A stretch of DNA of 56,517 bases from Seminavis robusta (GCA_903772945.1 CAICTM010000615.1:1-56517); one strand, 5' to 3'. Shown: positions 21,261 through 31,565, counted from the stretch's first letter. Notes: a model not told the origin generated them from the letters alone. Numbers and translations: made by a program.

Positions 21261-22691
21261 ATGGCTTCGAACCACCGGAAGAAGATGCAGCTTTGCGATC
21301 CTCACCGATCTCGTTTCTTCCGTATGAAGATGCGATTGAAGATGATGATTGGTTTTACTGCTGTTCTGTTGGAAGCTGATCCAATGCTCTTTGGGTTCGC
21401 TGATGGACCAGGTAGACATGACACTCCTCCTATAAGACGTAAAAGAAGATTGGTTCACCGGATCTTTAGAGAGATGGGATCCACTTATGTTAGACGCGCA
21501 TTTCGTATGACCGAAGCTGATTTCTGGGAACTTCATCGCTTGCTTAAGCCTTACCTGAAAGGTAATCTGCAATCGGATAATGCCAAGAAGACTTGGAAGA
21601 ATGGAGCAGTCAATGGCATCATCTCCACACCAATTCGATTAAGTGTTGCGTTGAGGTATTTCGCTGGTGGATCCGTCTATGACATAGGTTCCATGCACGG
21701 CATAAGTCACTCTAGCTGTTACGATTGCATTTGGATGGTGGTGGATGCTGTCAACAGAAACAAGAACATGGTTGAATTCGCCATATCATACCCCAAAGAC
21801 CATTTACGACAGCGAGCAATTGCAAGAGGCTTCAAGAGCAAGAGCCAACCAGGATTCTCCTGTTGTGCTGGGGCGATTGATGGGATGCTTCTTTGGACAG
21901 AAAAGCCAAGGGCAGAAGACTGTGAGAAGGCGAAGTGCCAACCAATAAAGTTCTTTTGTGGAAGAAAGAAGAAGTTTGGGCTTAACTTACAAGGAGTTTG
22001 CGATCATGAAGGACGGTTCTTGGATGTCTCTATTCACCATCCCACTTCAACATCTGATTACCTTGCATTCGCCACCAGCCCACTGTATTTCAAGCTAGAA
22101 GAGAAACTGTTAGCGCCAGGTTTGTGTCTCTTCGGCGACAATGCCTATGTCAACACCACTTACATGGCAACGCCTTACAAGGGAGTCTCTGCTGGAAGCA
22201 AGGATGATTACAATTTTTATCATTCTCAGGTTAGAATCAGGATTGAGTGTTGTTTTGGAATGCTAGTCAACAGATGGGGGATATTGAGAAGAGCGCTACC
22301 TGCAAGCATGGGGCTGAAGAAAGCAACAGCACTTACCATTTGCATGTGCCGACTTCACAATTACTGCATCGATAGGCGACTTGGAAGGGAAGTCATCCAC
22401 AGTACGGAGAGAGATCATGAGGAGGAGGATATACCGCTAATGCTTGAACAGGACACATTCGAGGTGGAAATAAATGGAGGGGTTCCTTTGGAAGAAGGAG
22501 ACTTTAACAATAGATCACCGGAACAGCTGCTTCATGGAGGTGACCACTTTGATGACGTCTGCCGCAATCATAGAAGGCAGGAAACAAGAAGACATGAAAA
22601 ACAAGGAACGTTGCCACAGGAGCGACTTCATGCATTGATCAAAGAAGGAGGATATAAGCGACCATTGCCAGTTGGATGGAAGAAGACTTGA
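21261..22691 (+). CDS. PIF/Harbinger DDE transposase
   Basis: Encodes 476 residues from the ATG at 21261 (MASNHRKK). The frame is open from an ATG at 21111, but the intervening sequence encodes MIFFPFLLFLLLVQ from a pyrimidine tract ending TGCAG. That looks like a 3' splice site or leader, so the N-terminus is uncertain. A helix-turn-helix-like N-terminal part (about residues 110-165, with LRYFAGGSVYDIGSMHGIS) precedes the DDE_Tnp_4 nuclease. The three acidic residues are visible: Asp in CAGAIDGMLLW, Asp in LFGDNAYVNT and Glu in RIRIECCFGMLVNRWG. The typical RLHNYCID follows. It cuts and pastes the element at its TIRs, probably with the neighbouring Myb-like protein. An intact triad and full length suggest a functional gene. 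Confidence 0.88.
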   Translation: MASNHRKKMQLCDPHRSRFFRMKMRLKMMIGFTAVLLEADPMLFGFADGPGRHDTPPIRRKRRLVHRIFREMGSTYVRRAFRMTEADFWELHRLLKPYLKGNLQSDNAKKTWKNGAVNGIISTPIRLSVALRYFAGGSVYDIGSMHGISHSSCYDCIWMVVDAVNRNKNMVEFAISYPKDHLRQRAIARGFKSKSQPGFSCCAGAIDGMLLWTEKPRAEDCEKAKCQPIKFFCGRKKKFGLNLQGVCDHEGRFLDVSIHHPTSTSDYLAFATSPLYFKLEEKLLAPGLCLFGDNAYVNTTYMATPYKGVSAGSKDDYNFYHSQVRIRIECCFGMLVNRWGILRRALPASMGLKKATALTICMCRLHNYCIDRRLGREVIHSTERDHEEEDIPLMLEQDTFEVEINGGVPLEEGDFNNRSPEQLLHGGDHFDDVCRNHRRQETRRHEKQGTLPQERLHALIKEGGYKRPLPVGWKKT

Positions 22692-22704
22692 AAGCAACTT
22701 ACCA

Positions 22705-24150
22705 TTATTTCTTTTGTTGCGCCTTTGGTTTCTTGTTCCAGTCAGAAATGCGCTTCTTCAGATCGGCTGCTATCTCCTCTTGCACTTTGATCTGTTCCTG
22801 GTACAACTGCGCTTCCATAGAATACCCACTCCGTTCCACTCTAGCATAATCCAACTTGTAATCAAGTAGCTTTTCATTGGCTCGCTGATAAGATTCCACC
22901 ATGGTCTGATAGGCCTGTTCCTTCTGAGCCATCGAAATGTCACGGCGAAACTCAGTTGCTGAATCATCTTCCCCAGCAGAGTTGCCCTTTCTTTTACGCT
23001 GTGTCTTGGCAGTATCTGTGGCAACTTCATCTCCTGTAGCCGCGACATCTTCAGAAAGACGTACAATGACATGATTGAGTACGTCGTACTTGTCGGCAAG
23101 ATGCCAAAGATACAATAAATGCGGCTGTTCTCCAAGATGATCATGGATATAACTCGATCTTTGGCCGCTTCGCAACTCTGTTTCGCCCTCAGCCAACTCA
23201 TTATCTTGCTCGGCCATGTGGCCATCACCAGTACCGCTTCTCTCAAAACGCGATACAATCTTGGCAAGCTTTGCCTTGCAATCGTTCCACTTCCTTTTGA
23301 TGTGGTCTTCGCTGGCAGGTGCAGGCACATCGAGAGTGTTGATCTCATACTCCAACTGGAAATCTTCGTGTAGATCAGGGAGTGCTTCCACCTTTGCAAT
23401 GAAATCGTCGTCATTGTACAAATCAGTAAGAGCGGCGAAGAAAAGATCAGGACGCGCTTCGTTGTTGCGAGCATCAAGTTCCATCCTTGTCAAAGTGAAT
23501 CCAGATTTAAGCAGTGCTGTGCGCACTTTGTCATGCATAGCAGCAATGTACATGCGCAAATAGTCATCCTTCTTCTTCCAAGGAGAATTGGTGGTCTTCG
23601 CGTCAGCTTCTTTTTGCTTGTCCGATTCATTCATCTGATTCTTGACAGCATTGAACAAGGCCTCTTCCTGCTTCATCAGCCAAGCGATGTCGGTTTCGTC
23701 TGCAATGGGATTGTCAATCAACCACTTCTTAAGAGCCTGTGCCTTCCAGTTCTTGGGCTTCGGGATCTTCTTCAATCCAAGATCGTGGAAGCGGCGAATC
23801 ACCTCATCAGCCATGGTTGGATTATTCACTTTGAAGTTGGGGGCGACCCGTTTGTGCAGACTGCAGTAAGGCTCTACAGACAAATCACCCAGATCGCGAG
23901 TACCGTCCGCTGATTTCAGACCCAAGCAGAGCATGAGCAGGACTCCTTTGTGGTTCTTCAAATCAAGATACACCTGATTTGCGCTTTTGTGAGCAACAAC
24001 AACCTGCGACGTTTTCTGGCCTTCTACTGGTGGTGGAGGTGGTGGTGGCGCTGCCACTGGTCCTTTCATGGTCCCACTTCCAATACAGTCATCATCATCA
24101 TCACTAGAGCTCATTGCTTGTTGAGCGAGGACTTCCACTCTGTTGGCCAT
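22705..24150 (-). CDS. Myb/SANT-like partner protein of the Harbinger element
   Basis: Encodes 481 residues from the ATG at 24150 (MANRVEVLAQQ). The open frame has 21 more residues upstream, which I take as leader. Parts: an acidic Ser/Asp patch and a polyproline run within the first 45 residues; a mixed central region; a Trp-containing trihelix-like segment around residues 285-310 (HIKRKWNDCKAKLAKIVSRF) that looks like the last helix of a Myb/SANT-like fold; and a C-terminal Glu/Lys-rich coiled coil. In known Harbinger elements the second gene is a Myb-like protein that binds DNA and brings the transposase into the nucleus. The role here follows from its position between the TIRs and this weak similarity. 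The stop codon lies 13 bp from that of the transposase. Confidence 0.72.
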   Translation of the reverse strand: MANRVEVLAQQAMSSSDDDDDCIGSGTMKGPVAAPPPPPPPVEGQKTSQVVVAHKSANQVYLDLKNHKGVLLMLCLGLKSADGTRDLGDLSVEPYCSLHKRVAPNFKVNNPTMADEVIRRFHDLGLKKIPKPKNWKAQALKKWLIDNPIADETDIAWLMKQEEALFNAVKNQMNESDKQKEADAKTTNSPWKKKDDYLRMYIAAMHDKVRTALLKSGFTLTRMELDARNNEARPDLFFAALTDLYNDDDFIAKVEALPDLHEDFQLEYEINTLDVPAPASEDHIKRKWNDCKAKLAKIVSRFERSGTGDGHMAEQDNELAEGETELRSGQRSSYIHDHLGEQPHLLYLWHLADKYDVLNHVIVRLSEDVAATGDEVATDTAKTQRKRKGNSAGEDDSATEFRRDISMAQKEQAYQTMVESYQRANEKLLDYKLDYARVERSGYSMEAQLYQEQIKVQEEIAADLKKRISDWNKKPKAQQKK

Positions 24151-24610
24151 GGTGACCGATTTGAATGGAAACTGACTGACTGCTGTTGTTGTGGAGAGGA
24201 GAAAAATCAACAATAGCTGGCGATCTATAAAGAACTACATGCACCAATAAAGTAAATGACTGGCTATCTCTATCTTACATTAATCTATCTATATATCTCA
24301 TTGTTGCTTGCCTCTCCGACATCATGGATAACACATGAACGATGTGTACGTTGCGCCATAGAGATACGTGCCAATGTTCTGGTTTGACTCGATTTTTCCT
24401 TTCATCGCGTGGTTAGAGTTGGGGATTCACGAAACTTGGCAAAAACGTTGGACAAATAGCCTTGGCCACTTCGAAAAAGTGCGTGGCCAGACAGTCCCAA
24501 AAATTGCGATGGCCAAGTGTCAATTTGGGATTTATGAGGGTAAAAAGGTTGCCAAGTTCGATTCTTGGATTTGGTTTCATGTGATTCGAAGTAGTCTGGA
24601 CTGGCTCTCA

Positions 24611-25228
24611 GCATTCCAGCAAATCTCAGTACTTGACATCTCATCTCCTAATTGCTTAACGTCAAGGGAAGTGTGTACCACAGTTCCGAACTTCAAGCTC
24701 CATACTCGCCAGAACATCACTTATACCAGTACTCGTCACTGTCACATTCGAACTGGTGACAACTTTGGAGCCCTTAGTTGACGAGCACTCGAGGGGTACC
24801 ACAGCTCTATCTACATTTGCAACAGTTCTTACGGTTAAAACTACTGCGAGAGTCTATTGATTGACAATTGGGTACCATGTTTTATGTCTTTATGAGATAA
24901 GTTTGTAACACGCATGAAGCGTGAAGTAAGTTAGTACCACTGAGCCACTTAATTAAGTACCTGGTACCGTACAAGAGCCATTTGGCGACTGCGTCGAGTC
25001 GAGTCACTGGACTTCAGTCGAGTCCTTGGCGTCTTGGCATGCCTGTTTGGCAAACATGGTCGCACCACTCCTCCATTGGAAATATCCACGTTGAATCATG
25101 CCCCGAATCGGAATCTTTTTGTTGCGATCTTGTAAAGGAAAGCCAAGCCGCCGGCATGCCTACTCGCTAGTATCGTACTGTGTACCGGTGAGAGAGGGGA
25201 CACAAAGAGCCAATCCACAAAGAGCAAC
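24611..25228. other. Intergenic with GTAC cluster
   Basis: No gene seen. AGTACC/GGTACC motifs cluster at about 24932-24972, and a GTACCGGT lies near 25180, just upstream of the FKBP start. Confidence 0.4.
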
Positions 25229-25726
25229 ATGACACTGATCAAGACAAAACCACTATCTCCCTTTAAGGCTTGCAAGCCATTGCTGTTGGTGATTGGTTTG
25301 GTTGCCATTATTAACGCCATGATGAGCGGCGTTGGCCATGTCTCGGCGGAAGAAGTTCGCGTGGAGGTCCTCCGACGTGGAGATGGTCCTGCTGTGACCA
25401 AGAATCACAAATACCGTTCGATGGTGACCCTCTATATTGAAGGGGAATCCGGCGAGAAGACACCGTCGGGTTGGTCTACACGAAAAGAAGACGGTGCCGC
25501 TCGAGACAGTCCCTTTGTCTTTCAACCTGGAGTCAATCTCATTGAAGGCTGGACCCAAGGCGTCTTGCAGATGAAAGAAGGAGATCGATCCCTTCTTCAC
25601 GTGCCTTCGAAACTCGGATATGGGTCTCGTCCCATGGGATCGAAGGGAGGTTCGTTCTACATTCCTGCAAACTCCAATCTCCTCTTTGATATTGAGATTA
25701 TGGGAAAAGAGTCCCAGACCAGTTAA
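25229..25726 (+). CDS. Secretory-pathway FKBP-type peptidyl-prolyl isomerase
   Basis: Encodes 165 residues. A basic N-terminus and hydrophobic stretch (about residues 18-34, LLLVIGLVAIINAMM) form a signal peptide or anchor, with a likely cut after HVSA near residue 40. The FKBP fold follows, with MVTLYIEG, then FVFQPGVNLIEGWTQGVLQM, LHVPSKLGYGSR and a final beta strand NLLFDIEIMG. The ligand-pocket residues seen in active FKBPs, such as GVNLIEGW and GYG, are present, so prolyl isomerase activity is likely. It probably acts in the ER or a plastid-derived compartment; the signal lacks a clear transit motif and there is no HDEL-type end. The product is single-domain and full length, without introns. 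Confidence 0.88.
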   Translation: MTLIKTKPLSPFKACKPLLLVIGLVAIINAMMSGVGHVSAEEVRVEVLRRGDGPAVTKNHKYRSMVTLYIEGESGEKTPSGWSTRKEDGAARDSPFVFQPGVNLIEGWTQGVLQMKEGDRSLLHVPSKLGYGSRPMGSKGGSFYIPANSNLLFDIEIMGKESQTS

Positions 25727-26191
25727 AAATTAAAAACACCTGACTCAAACAACTGGTGTGCCAATGCCGAGCTCATCAGAAAGCAAGTCAGAAAGCAAGA
25801 TACAAGGATGTTACTCCATGGAATTATCCTCGTCGACAAAAAAGTCAAGGAAACGTACACGTAACATTCTGAAAATAGCAAACCAATTTGCAGCATTCTG
25901 TCCTTGCATGAAGCGATCGCCTTCTACTGTGTTGATGCCTATATTCGACAATTATCTCTCCTTGTTGGTTGCTCCATGCTCGAAAACGTGTGGCTAATTC
26001 CCAAACTGCCTGATCATCGCATTATCAGGCATAGCTTAATTACGAGCTGGGCCATCACGTTTCTTGTAGTAATCGGCCGATGCAACCTCTTCGAACGTAC
26101 AACAGTACGTTTCTTTGAACAAGAATTTAGGTTGGAAGACTACACTACAAAGAGTCATCTTCAACTGCTATTTTATTCTGTGCCTATTGGG
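25727..26191. other. Intergenic, convergent gene ends
   Basis: Lies between the 3' ends of the FKBP and eIF5A-like genes. Only short, motif-free frames; nothing else seen. Confidence 0.4.
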
Positions 26192-26827
26192 TTAATCTAC
26201 GACTGTCGGAACGGCGGCTCGTTTCTTCAATGACCTCTTGAGTTTGCGTTGTTCCTTCTTGGAGAGGACAGAAGAGAGCTCCTCTTCCTTGGTTCCTTCC
26301 TGGCTCTGCTTGCGCAAGGCGGTAGCTTCCTCCTCCGAGATGGGACGAAATCCAGTGATTCGAAAGTGGCCGCAAGCAATGACGACAGTCAACACAACGT
26401 AGCTGCCGTTCTGGGGCGTATTCTCTTCATCAGTCCACGACAACACAAAAGGCATACCATCCGATGCCACGACAATCTGAAAACCTCCGACTTGAGGAGT
26501 TGCAAGAATGTTGGATCGGTTTTCCACCGTGGGAACCAAGACATTTTGATGAGCGGAAAAGATGGTTTCGCGTTTGCGCTGGTCAAAGATACCCACGCCC
26601 ACGATGCGGAGTTTGGCATGGCCATGCTTGCCAGGGGCCGAGCGCTGAATGTCACGAATGCGACAGGGGAAGCCTTGGATCAGGCAGAATTTGCCCACGC
26701 GAAGCTCCGAGGCAGTGGCAAAGCTCACACCGTTGCTGGACATGGCAGCGCCATTGTCAGACCCGTCCTCGGTCATGGACAAGCCCTTGAAAAGCTCAGC
26801 TTCTTGATACTTTGCGAGAGACGGCAT
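26192..26827 (-). CDS. eIF5A-like protein with hypusine-type site
   Basis: Encodes 211 residues, longer than the usual 155-160. After about 38 extra N-terminal residues comes the SH3-like domain: ELRVGKFCLIQGFPCRIRDI, then PGKHGHAKLRIVGVGIFDQR. The loop GKHGHAK is exactly the eIF5A hypusination loop, and Lys67 is the site residue, though Pro replaces the usual Thr before Gly. The next part, VPTVENRSNILATPQVGGFQ, matches the linker to the OB-fold domain, which is recognisable but diverged. A basic C-terminal tail (KKEQRKLKRSLKKR) is extra. eIF5A helps ribosomes through hard peptide bonds. The divergence and extensions suggest a paralog, perhaps specialised or organellar, rather than the main eIF5A. 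Confidence 0.8.
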   Translation of the reverse strand: MPSLAKYQEAELFKGLSMTEDGSDNGAAMSSNGVSFATASELRVGKFCLIQGFPCRIRDIQRSAPGKHGHAKLRIVGVGIFDQRKRETIFSAHQNVLVPTVENRSNILATPQVGGFQIVVASDGMPFVLSWTDEENTPQNGSYVVLTVVIACGHFRITGFRPISEEEATALRKQSQEGTKEEELSSVLSKKEQRKLKRSLKKRAAVPTVVD

Positions 26828-27288
26828 TTTCGATGACTTTGCTCGTTCCAGTTCAGAGTGATGAGAGACGATTTATGTGAGGACTTGTGCAATGCGCTGA
26901 TCTCGTCGGTTTTCTCGAGAGCACGTCTGTTCCATGTTTTACGGAGCGCACGTTTCAGGTCAGTTCCACGCTTTTGTGTTTGTGTGGATGTTTGCGGAGA
27001 CTCGACATGTTGTTGGCCTCCCGTCAGATGGCCACCCCCTCTCTGTATCCATCAGTCACCGTTGGAATAACGAATGACAACAGACATACTATGCAATGGG
27101 TTTACATACAGATGTCTGCTCTGCTCTGCTTTGTCGGTCTCGCTTGGTTCGACCGTTGTCAACTGTGTATCCCCCACAAAAGCACATGAAAGAAACGCAG
27201 ACCAAGGATCCAAAGTCCAAAGCCGGATCAAGTCACAACCCACACCCAAGAGAAGAGTCCACAGATGCGAAGCTGTGTTCTATACGCC
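26828..27288. other. Intergenic, divergent promoter region
   Basis: Lies between the divergent eIF5A-like gene and the BTB gene. No gene or repeat seen. Confidence 0.4.
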
Positions 27289-28230
27289 ATGGACGATAGC
27301 CTGGACACTACGCTACAAAAATCACCTGCGTTGTTCAAGCACCGCGAGACTCTAATGAAGAAGCAAGAGAAAGCATTGGTACGCCTGCAAACAAACCTCG
27401 ACGAAAGGCTCCCAGAGATGGGTACGAAGGACGATGTCATCCGTCTCAACGTTGGAGGTACAAGTCAATCTGTGCTTCGAAGGACTCTCACTCAGATCGA
27501 TGGGTCTCTTTTGGAAGCCATGTTTAGTGGCCGATGGGACGAAGGACTATCGAAAACTGAAGAGGGCGAGTATTTCATCGATCAGCCCATCGAACTATTT
27601 TTGCCCTTGATCAACTTCCTGAGGGCCCTCGCTACTAAAACCTCTCTTGTGGCGCCACCAACACCGCCGGACTTTTCAAACGACCGGACAAAACAGAGAG
27701 ACTTTCATCGTATGGTGGAATACTATGGCATGAGCCTCGGAGTGTATCCGTTTGGTCCAACCACCTTGATTCATCGACGGATCCAAGCTCCAGCACGCCG
27801 GTTGCGGTCCATCCGGACTACGAAGTCGATTCGGTTCAGTCTGCATCCTATTGCTTGCTTCCGCTATCCAAAAGCCATCCCCACCCGATCAAATCATTCT
27901 CGATCAAGCTGGGTTCTCACACTACAGCGCAGATTGGCTGGGTGAGCCCAGGTAACGTGTCGCATGTGGCAGGCTCAAGAGTCGGATACTCGAGCTACAG
28001 TGCGGCGTATGATGTTGTGCAGTTTGGTATGGCAATCAACGGTGCTTTCACGCGTCTACAGGACCAGGGTCTTGGTTTGTACAGCAGCGTAGTCAAGTGC
28101 GAATCATTCAATCATTCGGAGAAGCCTGGTACCCTGAAGGAACCATGATTGCATCTGTCCGTCAGCACGAAAATTTAAAACTGTTTCTCGCGTTCTCGCG
28201 GGCCAGCCACTGGCTTGCATTTCCATCCGA
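27289..28230 (+). pseudogene. BTB (K+ channel tetramerisation-type) protein, broken by frameshifts
   Basis: From the ATG at 27289 the frame encodes a short coiled coil (about residues 10-45), then a BTB_2/T1 fold starting DVIRLNVGGTSQSVLRRTL, with MFSGRWDEG and YFIDQPIELFLPLINFLR following. This frame ends at 27945, but after about 27780 its protein is meaningless. The adjacent frame reads VAVHPDYEVDSVQSASY and then SFSIKLGSHTTAQIGWVSPG, the start of a C-terminal domain that in diatom BTB proteins follows at this point. That frame stops at 28148 after another apparent shift, beyond which WYPEGTMIASVRQ continues in a third frame. At least two small indels are needed, so I read it as a pseudogene or indel-damaged gene. 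Intact relatives act as BTB adaptors or oligomers. Confidence 0.65.
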
Positions 28231-28529
28231 GGAAAATTCGAAGTCGCGTCCATTGAGCTCCTGTACACGTGATGGTCTGTCAACGTGTGCCAACTACTAG
28301 TAGATCCTCTTACGTCCTCGACTGAAACGACAACTTTGGCTTGTATCTGGTACCGGCTTTATCGCCTTCTGCGCGGTTGTGCGAACGGAGCAGTCCGGCC
28401 CGAATTGACTCGACTCAACTCAGATCATCCACTATTATTATTTTAAATATCGCAGACTATGACTACAAATACTATACTGAAGGAAGACCAGAATTTTGTT
28501 GTTGTAAAGATTCTCTACTACCGGTATGT
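28231..28529. other. Intergenic
   Basis: About 300 bases, AT-rich to the right. No gene seen. The left arm of the inverted repeat starts at roughly its right end. Confidence 0.35.
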
Positions 28530-28600
28530 GTTATTGTTCTATGTTTATGTAAGGTTGTATTTGAGATTGTTTCCTCCAGCCCAAAGGGTATTAAAGCATC

Positions 28601-28880
28601 GCATCAACAATGATAGAGGTTGGTTGTCAGGTGTCACGGGTATTAACTTTGGACTTTCGTCGCGTGGAGGACGTTCGGACAAGCACTCTGCAATAGAGGC
28701 TGCCTAGCACAGGAACCACAAACCTGGCTACCTTGTATGCGACCCTTCATTTGAACCAACTGTATTCATCTCCGCAAAATTGTTGTATAGCCCTGCACCC
28801 CAACAGATGCTTGCTCTTTGTGTAATGTATTAATGTGTTAGTAGTCCCCGCAATCCGTGGTGGCCGCCCCACTTACCTGT
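28601..28880 (+). repeat. Left arm of the 5.5-kb inverted repeat
   Basis: Aligns in reverse orientation to 33719-34053. The best block is 28601-28817. The inner part (28818-28880) is weaker but keeps ATTAAT and, on the minus strand, a GTAAGT donor motif at the gene-proximal end that parallels the donor-rich right arm. Confidence 0.75.
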
Positions 28881-28884
28881 TGTC

Positions 28885-30687
28885 CTAGACTGGAATGTAC
28901 CGATCGGGCTTTCGTACCCGCCGTCCAGAACGACTTGTTGTTGTCTGAACTGTTGTTTCCTGCTGTGTGTCCGTCACAGGTGTCGTCTTCTTCTTCTTGC
29001 CCTTCGCCTTTGGTTTTGTTGACTTATTCTTGCCCTTCGCCTTTGGCTTTGTCGACTTTTTCTTCGTGGCCGCCGCGCGTCTACCTTTATTAATTCTAGG
29101 TTGTTGTTCTGCCACCCGCCGTGGCTTTGTCTTGATTTGTTCTGCGATTCTCTGAGATGCAATCGCCGCCATGCGTCTCTTTGACCGCCGCAGTGTTGAT
29201 TGTGCTGTGTCCACATTGTCCTCCTCGTCGACTCGGTTGTCGACCAGCGGTTCTTCAGCATCAACTTGTTGTTGTTCCTCTACCTCTACCTCTACCAGTG
29301 GTTCTTCAGCTTCCACTTGGCCAGTCACGAATTCGAAATCCGTGTCGTCCGAGGCAACACCTGCCTCCAATCGTAGTGTCTTGTGCCGCTGCATGAATTC
29401 CTTGACAAGGTCTCCAGCATCCTTCATCAAGGCTGCGAGAATGTCGTTGGGTACCACTCCAAGTAGCGCACCATTCATCATTCGCATCTCCATTACAAAC
29501 GGTTGTTGTCCATGCACACTGATCTTGAAGTGTGCCACATGCCACTTTTGAATGTATGGTACCACTGCTGTGCATGTTGGAACTACAGCTGCTTCGCATG
29601 TAATCGTGGCATCGGATGCCATCTTGTCGTCGTCGACGGTTGAGACTTGTTCTATTGCCTCGATGTCTTTAGCTGTTGTTGGTTGTTGTTCTACTACTAT
29701 GCCTGCTGCATCTTCCATGCAGACGTCCTTGACCTTGCGATAGACAAATCGTCGGTTGGCAATCTGTTCTCGCGTATTCAAGGTGCAAATTTCGTCAGCA
29801 TTGCGCTGAATTCCTCCGTGGTGCAAGTGGCACATGGCGAGTTCGAACATGTAAGTGTTCTTTTCGTTGACCATGAACCAGTGGGCAACTTGCTTGTTAT
29901 TTCCTTTCTTCGCCTGGATGAATTTGACAAGTGCCTCGAGGTCTTGATGCACGGCATCAATTTGAATGTACAGTTTGGCTTGTCGGAGGTACGCGTTGTC
30001 GCTTTGGAACCATTTGTTGTTGGTGATCCATTTGGCCACTTGTTGGTATCCGTATTCTTGAATCAACTGCACGAGATCCAAGACGCGTTCGTGGGGTGTG
30101 GGTGTGCCGACGGAAATGAATTGTTGTTGGGCTTCGTGCCAGAATTCATATCGGGCCTGTGGCTCATGCTTCTTCACGTCTCCATAGGCATCGGACTTTT
30201 CTTTTTGTTCACTCGTGCCAGAAGAGTACCCTACTACAGTGTTGACGGGAGCAAAGGATAAACGGTTTCCATTGCTCCGTTCGGTGTCTTGACCGTAATG
30301 GGTCTTCCAGCGAGCGTTGGCAGATTGACTGGGTTGGATGCGACAGCCTTTGGGCCGGTGCTGGTTGTATTTGTCGTATCCGTAGTGACCATGCTGATCC
30401 GTAGGAACCAGGGAAAGGTCGTAGGCACCTAGGTAGCGACCGTGCTGCTGGAATTCCACATCAGGATGCTCTCCGTGCAACAGAGCCGCGGTCTCGATGA
30501 CCGACTTGTCCAACTCGTCCAGTTGGAACGTTGGGACTTCCTCTGCCGCAGGAACATCCTTGTTGTTGTTGTTGTTGCCCGTCATATCCTTGGCGACCTG
30601 GAGAACGGGGGTATTCGTGGTGTTGCTGTTGTTGTCGGTGGTCCATGACCACGAGAGCAGCTTCATGATAGAAGAAGAGAACTTCAT
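28885..30687 (-). CDS. Unknown 600-residue protein of the inverted-repeat block
   Basis: Intact frame of 600 residues from the ATG at 30687. I recognise no family. Residues 1-60 are Ser/Asn/Thr-rich. A mixed domain at about 60-330 contains RYEFWHEAQQQFISVGTPTP, LIQEYGYQQVAKWITNN and FMVNEKNTYMFELAMCHLHH, with many His, Trp and Tyr, so it is probably folded. A second part at about 385-450 has WHVAHFKISVHGQQPFVMEM. The C-terminus is strongly basic, with STKPKAKGK twice in tandem and a closing SGRRVRKPDRYIPV, which suggests nucleic-acid binding or a nuclear role (inference). It stops just inside the left inverted-repeat arm and is divergent from the gene starting at 31566. It could be a structural or accessory protein of a mobile element. 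Confidence 0.65.
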   Translation of the reverse strand: MKFSSSIMKLLSWSWTTDNNSNTTNTPVLQVAKDMTGNNNNNKDVPAAEEVPTFQLDELDKSVIETAALLHGEHPDVEFQQHGRYLGAYDLSLVPTDQHGHYGYDKYNQHRPKGCRIQPSQSANARWKTHYGQDTERSNGNRLSFAPVNTVVGYSSGTSEQKEKSDAYGDVKKHEPQARYEFWHEAQQQFISVGTPTPHERVLDLVQLIQEYGYQQVAKWITNNKWFQSDNAYLRQAKLYIQIDAVHQDLEALVKFIQAKKGNNKQVAHWFMVNEKNTYMFELAMCHLHHGGIQRNADEICTLNTREQIANRRFVYRKVKDVCMEDAAGIVVEQQPTTAKDIEAIEQVSTVDDDKMASDATITCEAAVVPTCTAVVPYIQKWHVAHFKISVHGQQPFVMEMRMMNGALLGVVPNDILAALMKDAGDLVKEFMQRHKTLRLEAGVASDDTDFEFVTGQVEAEEPLVEVEVEEQQQVDAEEPLVDNRVDEEDNVDTAQSTLRRSKRRMAAIASQRIAEQIKTKPRRVAEQQPRINKGRRAAATKKKSTKPKAKGKNKSTKPKAKGKKKKTTPVTDTQQETTVQTTTSRSGRRVRKPDRYIPV

Positions 30688-31565
30688 TTTGCAATTGATA
30701 GGTATTGAATAGAAGATTGGTAGAAAAGGTAATTGAAAGTAGGGGGGTTGATCTGGCCTAGGCTTATCAACAATCGCGAAAGTCTTCCTTGTTCGGTTGG
30801 GTATGCAACTCTAGCAATCCGGTTGAACAAAAAAGTGAGCTCATCATGGTGACATCCCAATTTTCCACCCCAATTTCCAGATGGCAGATTCTGCCAGATG
30901 GAAAACGACATGTGATGAGACGAGACTGATCCACTGATGAGCACTGATTTCATGCTCTATACTACCAACAACACACTTCCTGGGCCTCTCAGAGTAGTAT
31001 GATGATAGCTAGAGACCCTTGGTTAGTGGGTGTTGTTGTCTGAATCGCTTGCTCTTGACGGTGGTTGTTGCGTTGTGCGGAGCTGATCGAGCTGGGTGCT
31101 GCGGCTGCTGCGGTGCTGCGGTGCTGACGTGCACCTCTTTTGTCTAAATCTTTTTTGTCTTTCAGTCCCGTTTAGAATTAACGGCGGAAACCGCTCAGAT
31201 CCAAAGCAGGTCATACCCATGACCATGACACCACGGAGTCCGACGCCGCTCTTTCAGCAACACAACAAGGCACACAAGAGACCGCTAGTAGGGACCATGA
31301 ACAGCCCTTCTGACCACTCCACCGCTTCGCTATTGCAGTGCTTTCGATGTCCATCATGGAGCGTGACGAGAATCGATACTTGTCACGATGGACGTTTTTC
31401 GACGATGATGAGCATCGATGGAAGAGCAGAGGAGGGTGCAGGATGCATTCGCCATCATTCCCTCATAATATTTTTTCAAGAAGTTCTGAATACAGACCTT
31501 GGAAAATACACTCTCGATTAGACGTACAACGAATCTCTGCCTTTACTATCTATCAATCAATCATC
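30688..31565. promoter_or_regulatory. Shared divergent promoter region of the two element genes
   Basis: About 0.88 kb between two divergent start codons, so it must hold both promoters if both genes are expressed. A GCTGCGG-type run lies at about 31098-31125. A minus-strand frame at 30684-30953 has no motif and is probably chance. I can assign no specific element. Confidence 0.35.

Larger units (their letters stand above)
20953..24607. mobile_element. Autonomous PIF/Harbinger DNA transposon with TIRs and TSD
   Basis: About 3.66 kb. The left end is GAGCCAGTCCACACTAC; the right end read on the minus strand is GAGCCAGTCCAGACTAC, one mismatch in 17. The element is flanked by TCA at 20950-20952 and 24608-24610; the 3-bp duplication fits Harbinger. 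Inside are a DDE_Tnp_4 transposase on the plus strand and a Myb-like partner on the minus strand, with their stop codons 13 bp apart. This tail-to-tail pair is the classic two-gene Harbinger design. TCCACACTACA recurs near 21055 as a possible sub-terminal transposase site. Both reading frames are intact, so the element may be young or active. Confidence 0.85.

Noticed and set aside
30684..30953. Minus-strand 89-residue frame in the divergent promoter
   Set aside because: No motif, no good start context, and it overlaps the leader of the 600-residue gene.
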